Positions 58,558 through 64,000 of a DNA stretch of 64,000 nucleotides are shown here, piece by piece. The number at the start of each line of letters is the position of its first letter. Within the stretch, counting starts at the first letter, position 1. The translations under genes and the position numbers were made by a program. The notes under the pieces are model-generated. The model was not told the origin of the DNA and searched no databases. It saw nothing but the letters and a program-made list of their open reading frames with translations. This DNA comes from Diospyros lotus (lineage: Eukaryota; Streptophyta; Magnoliopsida; Ericales; Ebenaceae): NCBI RefSeq assembly GCF_014633365.1, contig NC_068351.1:20077366-20141365 (forward strand). The letters are read 5' to 3'.

Positions 58558-59301
58558 CAAAAATTGGCCAGAATCCGGCCAATCACCGGCTAATCCTTGC
58601 TCCCCAAGTCTCCTACGGCCGTATACGACCTCCCCCAAGCCTGCCTCAGCTGTCCCATCACCAGAATCGGCCTCCACGTGCGGTGGCAGTGCAGCGGCCG
58701 TTTTCCTTCATTGCGTTCACACCACCAGATTTTCATAAATTGCACTTCAGCCCCCTAGTATCTTCAAATGCCATTTCTACTCTCTCCACAACACCCCTGA
58801 TAAATTCAACTATACCTCTAAAGCCCACAAGATTAATACTTCTCATTTCACCCTTGAAACTCCCAAAAAAATACCGTTTTGACCTCTCTCGGGTAAATTT
58901 AAAAAATTACACTTAGGCCCGATTGACCGTTTTGACCTTAAATCCATTCATTCAACCTGAAATTGCTTAAGGGTTGTTCTACACATAAAATATTGATCCT
59001 TGACACACTCCATTGACTTTTCGAACATCTCCTACGTCGATTCAGTTTTCTCAGCTCGGTCGACAGTTGTATCGAAAACTGTTCCCGATCTAATTTCTTT
59101 CATCACTAAAAATCATAATTTGATTCACTCGTTGATACTATATCATTTTCCTTGGCTATCTAGGGTCCAGGGTACTCCCTTCGTCTAATTCGGTCACCTT
59201 AAGTTGCATTAGTGTACCCTATAACCTCATTTTTTCAAAAATTTCACTTATGCCCTTCATTAAATATCATTTATAACCTTAAGAAATTTCAGGGTATTAC
59301 A

Positions 59302-59306
59302 ATTCC
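59302..59306. repeat. Target-site duplication ATTCC, right
   Basis: Matches 52333-52337. Confidence 0.85.
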
Positions 59307-60277
59307 CATAGGAAGATAGGGTGATACCAAACCGTATTTTGGCTATTGAATAAGATTTAACATGACTTTAAGGAAGCACATCAAACTACAAGGAGCAAGC
59401 CTTCTGAATGAAGTAAAAAAAAAAAGAATAGAACTTGCCAAAAAAAGGAAAGAACTTGCAAATTAGAAAGTTAAGTAACAGGAACTTGCAAAATAGAAAG
59501 TTAAGAAACATGAACTTGCCTTAGATATTTTTCCTTAACCCTTGTAATGTACCAAGGTTGTTGGTGTCACAACTCAAGTCCCTATGCTACCAAAATTTCC
59601 CTTAATTTCTTCCCCAAATCTTCTTATTTCACTCAAACATCCACCCCATATCTTCTCATTTCACTCAAACATGCACCCCATAGATATAAGCCATTGCACT
59701 TCGAGAAGAAACACTGGCGAATGTAACATGTGGCAACAGCTGAAAGTCACATGGCAGGTGATAGGGCCACGCAGGGCCCTACATGGCACGGCAAGACCGC
59801 GCATGGCCCCTTGCCCCAAAATGACGTCGTTTTGGGGTCATTTTTTGCTGAAAAATCAGCATTTTTTCCTCTCAGCCACACCTACCTAGCCTCGAACTCG
59901 CGACCGTCCCTAGCCTCTTCCCGCCCGCGTGCCGTCTGGTCTACCTGATCCCTCAGTTAATATTGCACACATTTTATATTTAAGGTGATTCAACCACCAG
60001 TTTTCGAAATTATACTTAAACCCCAATATTTTCAAACAATTGCTAAAACTCCCTGATAAAAAATATATTAATTTTATTTTTTTATTTAATTCCTTACGCA
60101 CAAATTTACATTAATTCATAATTAAACGAGTCATTACAAGATATGTTTACCTATTGAGGTCTTACTCATTATATCAGTCAAATTTGTAATGATTAAGCAA
60201 GATTCTCAACAAAATCCCTAACCATGATTTTTAACTTCCAAATAAAATCTTTTACGCATAAATCTGTGGGTCGCGTT

Positions 60278-60810
60278 ATTCGTACAGAAGGGGTTCATAG
60301 AACCCTTTTACAGACTAGATAAATCGGGATATATCGCAAGATTTTGACATCAAAAAATCACAATATATCACGATTTGTTCACCCACTTCTCTCTCTCTCT
60401 CCCCGCCCGCATCGCCCTCGCCTGCAACCTGACTACCGCCTCGCCTCCTGTCGTAGCTGCAACCTCACCACTTCCCACCTCCTTTCACTGCCTCACTTAT
60501 GCGCCTTGCTGCCTCGCCTCCTCATTACTGCAACCTCCAGCAACCGACGACCACCCAAACCAACCGAGGTGCAGGGGGCGGCGGCAATCGACAATCGGCA
60601 AACGGCGAGGGCGATGGCGAGGCGCAAAGGCGAGGCAAGAGAAAGACAAAAGAGAGAGGGAGAGAAACAGAGATAGAGACAGAGGAGAGCAGAGGCAAGG
60701 CGAGGCAAGAAAGAGAGAGAGAGTGTTGGGTTGAACAAATTAGGGGTAATTTGGTCATTTCATAATTCTGTAAAGCTATTTGTACACCCCTTTCTGTACA
60801 AATAGCTTTA
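60278..60810. mobile_element. Candidate MITE or small DNA transposon with GC-rich interior
   Basis: The left end ATTCGTACAGAAGGGGT...CTTTTACAG and the inverted right end (ATTTGTACAGAAAGGGGT...CTTTACAG on minus) match over about 35-40 bp. The interior (60380-60720) is unusually GC- and purine/pyrimidine-biased for this region, with CTCTCTC and GAGAGAG stretches. No transposase reading was seen. A clear target duplication was not found, so superfamily and exact ends are uncertain. Confidence 0.45.
60771..60810. repeat. Perfect 15-bp inverted repeat
   Basis: TAAAGCTATTTGTAC, ten bases, then GTACAAATAGCTTTA. A perfect hairpin at the right end of the candidate MITE. Confidence 0.85.
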
Positions 60811-61111
60811 TCCTAAATCTGTAGCAAATGAGCTAGTAAGTCACGTGTCATACTCTAGCGAACGGGACAAATGACTTGCTTTGACTAGGGGAGACACATG
60901 ACACACCATGATAGACTCCTCTACAAAAAAGTTTTAAAGGTAAATTTATAAATAAGCATAAGTTTGAAATGCCCCTTGTCAATAAGAATTTTTTTTTTTT
61001 TTTTTTATATTCAAGATCAATCAAATGAAGAGGAAGAGGAAGAGGAAGAGGAAGAACTAGTTAATTCCTTATTAGCAAAATATGTAGTTGATCGACTAAA
61101 AAAAAAGCACA
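60811..61111. other. 3' flank of the PB1 gene
   Basis: Contains a T-rich run (60990-61006) and a GAAGAGGAA microsatellite (61027-61056). No gene. Confidence 0.55.
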
Positions 61112-61117
61112 TTTATT
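61112..61117 (-). terminator. Polyadenylation-like signal of the PB1 gene
   Basis: Minus-strand AATAAA, 42 bp past the stop codon. Confidence 0.5.
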
Positions 61118-61158
61118 TCAGATGATAATTTCTCCTCCAGTTGCTCAATTTTGCTCAG

Positions 61159-63560
61159 CTATAACGGTTGCGAGGTTCTGATCTGCTGAGAAGAGTTGTC
61201 CGCCAGCAACTGCGCTGCCGAAGCCTGCGAAAACAACGCCGCCGCAGTTGTGGTCATGGTCTGATACTGGGGCGGCGCCGGGTGCTGAGCATAGTAAAAC
61301 TGATCATGCGTTGGATGAGCATTGTATTCAACACCATAATTAGCACCGGCCGCAGAAGCTGCAGCAGTGGGCTGAGATGGGTGGTGCATTTGAGCAACGC
61401 CCACATATTGCTGTTGAAACTGATTGCCGGGAACTTGGAGTAGAGCCGGAGCAGCAGCCTTTGCCGGGTAAATTGGTGGAACAGCTTCTTTGTAAACCGC
61501 TGAGGGAGCAACCATGGTGGAAGTTGGAGGCAGCGGCGGCCGGCTGGAGGCCACCGCCGTGGCGTCGGCGATATTAGCCTGTGGAGGGAAGTTGTAGGCT
61601 GGGTTAACTTGGGTTTGGGCAACTGGTAATAGGTAATATTGCTGGTCGATTTGGTGGTGGAGCTGTTGCTGCGACGAAGGAGCATACATTTGATAGTAAG
61701 ATGAGATTGGGACTTGAGCGGCGGCTGCAGGGTGGTGGACATAATGTGCGGTTGAGTGGACAAATTGTTGATGAGTTTGCTGCGGGGGCAGCGCGTAGGC
61801 TGGATCCTGAACTTGTTGGATATGGGTTTGAGGGCTTGGATCCAAGATATTGGACATGGTATCATTGGTGGCTGTCACATGGGTCGGATCCTGGAAAACT
61901 GGGTGCTTTGACAGAGAAGATAGAGATGCAATACTTGAATCACTGGCACCAAAGGCAACCGATTAAAAGAAAAAGGCAGATCAGTACACTAATGGGAAGT
62001 GCATTTAGCCAACTCGTTGAACCATTTATATCATACATACTTCTAAATAACTCGTAAATTTAATAAGAAGTGGGAAATAAATCTTAAATTGGAATAGAAA
62101 AACTCGATTAGAGTTCGAACCTAGAGTCAAAGAGGGAACATTTTTTGAATTATGTAAATTATAATATTTCTTTGTTCTTAGAAACAAAACAATCTATGAA
62201 GTATAATATATTAACAAAAATTATATTAGAACTAATTAATATTATTCAAAAACTTAGACACAATAATATGAGAAGATATATAGTTTCAGATTGAAGCGCA
62301 TTTAATTTTGTTAGTTACTTATAATGATTCCACGTACGTGTGGGATTTGTGATATTTAATCCATATGACAAAATATGGCTTTTCTTTAAATTCCTTCTTC
62401 TGTTTCTCAGCAATTTAAGATCTCAACTCAGGAAAACGAATACATGATGCGATGCAAGTTTGAGGGTACGGTACGTACCTTGCTACTGAATCAGGCGATG
62501 GCAGATTGAAACCCCCGCCAAGTCTGGAATCAGGCGACGGCAAATTGTAAGCATCAACAGTCTTCTTTTGTACTTGCAGCGGCAATGGAGGTTTCCTCAG
62601 GCCCGTCGGCGCCCCCCCATCAGACCTCTCATCATCAGACAGAATTCTGCTTCCGAGCTCGCCGGGAACGGCCGTGGAATAGCTAGCTCCGGTGGCGGCG
62701 ATATTAACGGTGGAAAGCAGCGGCGGATGACCTGCCAAAAGTGCCAACTCTTCGTCTTGCTTTTGAACAGCACCGGAAGCAGCAGCCAAATGCGAAAAGT
62801 GTTCGTGCAACCCAACCATCTGGGCGTCTTCATCTCTCACCGTGATCGGAGGCAAGTTCGCCATTGAAGGAGTGGAAGAGCTCGATCCAAATGACGAACT
62901 GGTGTCCATGACCTCCTGGCCATTTTTCACTCGCTTCTTGGCGTCGGCGAGTTCGTTCTGGGCATCCACGTCTCCGTTATCAAGCTCCAGCAGGCCTTCC
63001 ATGGCGGCCGAGTCGGAGAGCCCTCTGGGAATTAGGGCAGCGCCGTTCAGCGCGTCAACGAACCATGTCTCGGACTTGGCGTCGTCGAGTAGAGATCCCA
63101 TGGAAACCACAGTTTCAGGCTTGGAAAAGAAGAGGAACAAGCGGAGGCGAGAAAGCTTCGGCTCCGCCGGACTCAAGCTGATCCGGTCGTATTCTTCGAT
63201 CATGTTCTGCAGATCCTCGTCGGTGGCGACGGAGATGAGCGAGTCGAGATCTTCGGTGGGGAGCTGGTACTTGAGAGTGAACTTCCTGCCGTCGAGGAGG
63301 GTGTGGGAGAGGCGGGCGGAGAGGTCGGCCAGGGAGGAGCTCCGCTCCATCACCACCATGCGGGTGTCTCCGCCGACGTAGCAGAGCGCTTTGTCGTGGG
63401 GACGGGGGATAATGTGGCCGCCGTAGCTGCACACGAGCCGCAGCTTGGCCCCGGGAACCAGTGGCAGAGATTCGTTATGGTGGGAGGGAGGGGAGGAGGC
63501 GGCTGAATCAGGGTGGCCGGTGGCGGTGGGATGGTTGGGTGGCGGATCCATCGGTGGCAA
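61159..63560 (-). CDS. PB1-domain protein, two exons
   Basis: The coding sequence is 63560-62479 joined to 61942-61159 (621 residues). The intron 62478-61943 is 536 bp, with GTACGT donor and TTTGGTGCCAG acceptor, and splits a Ser codon (AG/T) in frame. Residues about 39-132 form a PB1 (octicosapeptide/Phox/Bem1p) domain, KLRLVCSYGGHIIPRPHDK...YVGGDTR...LKYQLPTEDLDSLISVATDEDLQNMIEEYD. It has both the basic-face Lys (KLRL) and the acidic OPCA cluster, so it could both donate and accept PB1 contacts. The middle is Ser-rich, with repeated LPSPDS motifs near residues 337-357. The C-terminal 240 residues are Gln/Ala/Pro/Tyr-rich and likely disordered. No kinase domain follows. It belongs to the plant PB1 family without a kinase and presumably acts as a scaffold; partners are unknown. 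An alternative start three codons in (MDPPP) is possible. Confidence 0.93.
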
Positions 63561-64000
63561 ACCTTTACTGGGGAAACTTTAGCTATACCTCGATGGCACG
63601 TTGTTTTGGGAGAGTGACTTTTATTTCAGGTGGGAGAGGCGGGTGGTTCCGAATATCTTCACTTTTTTAATTCCCTGTTGTATTATTAAGAAGCAATTAA
63701 GTGTGTACTTAATATTCTCTATTTTAATTTTTAATTAGTATCTTCATTTTAACTATTTTAATTTTTTTTCTTAAAAATATATATTAATTTTATTTTTGCT
63801 TTTTCCTTCTTGTTGACTAGAATTCATATTTTTAAATGTAAATTAATATTTATATTCGTTCCAGTAGAGCCGCACTAGGGCACGTGAGAGCAGCACGTGG
63901 ACTATTACACGTTAACTTCTTGTAATTAGATGATGACATCGCCAGGAAGATGCAAATAAGCGTTAAATTTAGTCCTTTTACTTTAATTTTATTAATAACG
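63561..64000. other. Upstream region of the PB1 gene
   Basis: 63561-63660 is probably 5' untranslated. From 63670 the sequence is AT-rich. CACGTG occurs at 63880-63885, and a second ACGTG lies near 63895. CACGTG is the G-box core of plant promoters. A core promoter cannot be fixed by eye. Confidence 0.4.

Larger units (their letters stand above)
52338..59301 (-). mobile_element. Complete gag-only LTR retrotransposon, pol absent
   Basis: Flanked by perfect ATTCC. On minus the order is 5' LTR (56570-59301), tRNA-Met-type primer site, leader, gag (54960-55970), a short tail, a purine tract and 3' LTR (52338-54386). The internal region is only 2.18 kb, with no protease, RT, RNase H or integrase. 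The tail keeps the SNFEDKIY-type pol C-terminus next to the purine tract, so the pol loss looks like a deletion in the master copy. The structure matches what is called a terminal-repeat-with-gag or LARD-like non-autonomous element. Confidence 0.92.
56570..59301 (-). repeat. 5' LTR of the gag-only element
   Basis: 2732 bp, TGTAATACCC...GTGTTACA on minus. It contains a TATA box (58547-58557), a GTGAGT donor-like site (about 57854), the tandem pair (57240-57590) and the conserved short frame (56880-56951). Confidence 0.92.
51370..60138 (-). mobile_element. Solo LTR of another gypsy-like family, split by a gag-only element
   Basis: On minus it begins TGTAATGACTCG at 60138 and ends GGGGCGTTGCA at 51370. 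The flanks AAATA and AGATA differ by one base. Removing 52338-59301 and one ATTCC leaves about 1.8 kb. It is related to the edge LTR at 1-1342. It carries a short tandem array (51970-52095) and a PGKDK module (51715-51774). Confidence 0.75.

Noticed and set aside
52338..59301. Intact autonomous retrotransposon
   Set aside because: No protease, RT, RNase H or integrase sequence exists between gag and the purine tract, and gag itself is broken.
60344..60765. Overlapping open frames on both strands
   Set aside because: They arise from a C- and G-skewed interior of a candidate MITE. No codon structure or domain separates one frame from the others.
62842..63381. A 179-codon plus-strand frame over the PB1 gene
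   Set aside because: It is the antisense shadow of exon 1, whose PB1 domain is unmistakable.

Overview
The window is repeat-dense plant nuclear DNA, most likely from a eudicot. The evidence is two to three gene-like host features with GT-AG introns, tRNA-derived SINEs, Ty1/copia and Ty3/gypsy (Tekay/Del-type) LTR retrotransposons, tRNA-Met primer sites and AT-rich spacers. Transposable elements and their relics make up roughly three quarters of the 64 kb. I saw no prokaryotic operons, CRISPR arrays, rRNA genes or tRNA genes.

Layout. 1-9.6 kb holds a truncated LTR, two decayed copia relics (one split by a SINE just before its YVDD motif), a second SINE and AT-rich spacer. 9672-23619 is one Tekay-type gypsy element on the minus strand (target duplication CAACT). 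Its gag was later interrupted by a second LTR element at 15369-20389 (target duplication AGTGG). 23.6-26.8 kb is a host island with a small glycine/cysteine-rich membrane protein gene and a candidate terminal exon of another gene. 26.8-36.2 kb has AT-rich repeats and two tandem copia-type LTRs, the second split by two nested solo LTRs in opposite orientations. 36203-39933 is a short gag-only LTR element. 40-48.4 kb is a low-complexity tract rich in ACTCGATTAA-like words, interrupted by a solo LTR nested in a solo LTR (41692-46635). 48410-51313 is another solo LTR. 51370-60138 is a solo LTR split by a complete gag-only LTR element (52338-59301, target duplication ATTCC). A candidate MITE follows at 60278-60810. 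The window ends with the clearest host gene, a two-exon PB1-domain protein on the minus strand (61159-63560).

The most interesting signal lies inside the LTRs. Six LTR insertions of related gypsy subfamilies (seven LTR copies) carry, about 0.3-0.5 kb before the LTR 3' end, a short ATG-initiated reading frame beginning MSLEYSNVPG; in five closely related copies it ends KGKGIAEE. Among those five, 9 of the 14 codon differences are synonymous and none breaks the frame. The same segment contains a CCAG that could act as a splice acceptor for a conserved GTGAGT-type donor downstream of the LTR TATA box. Four other LTR families carry a PGKGK-like or KGKA-like peptide after a CAG, all in the same codon phase. 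This looks like an LTR-borne leader intron and/or micropeptide module; I do not know a description of it.

Host genes and transposons show no functional coupling that I can see. All retroelement coding regions are broken, so any current mobility would have to be supplied in trans.
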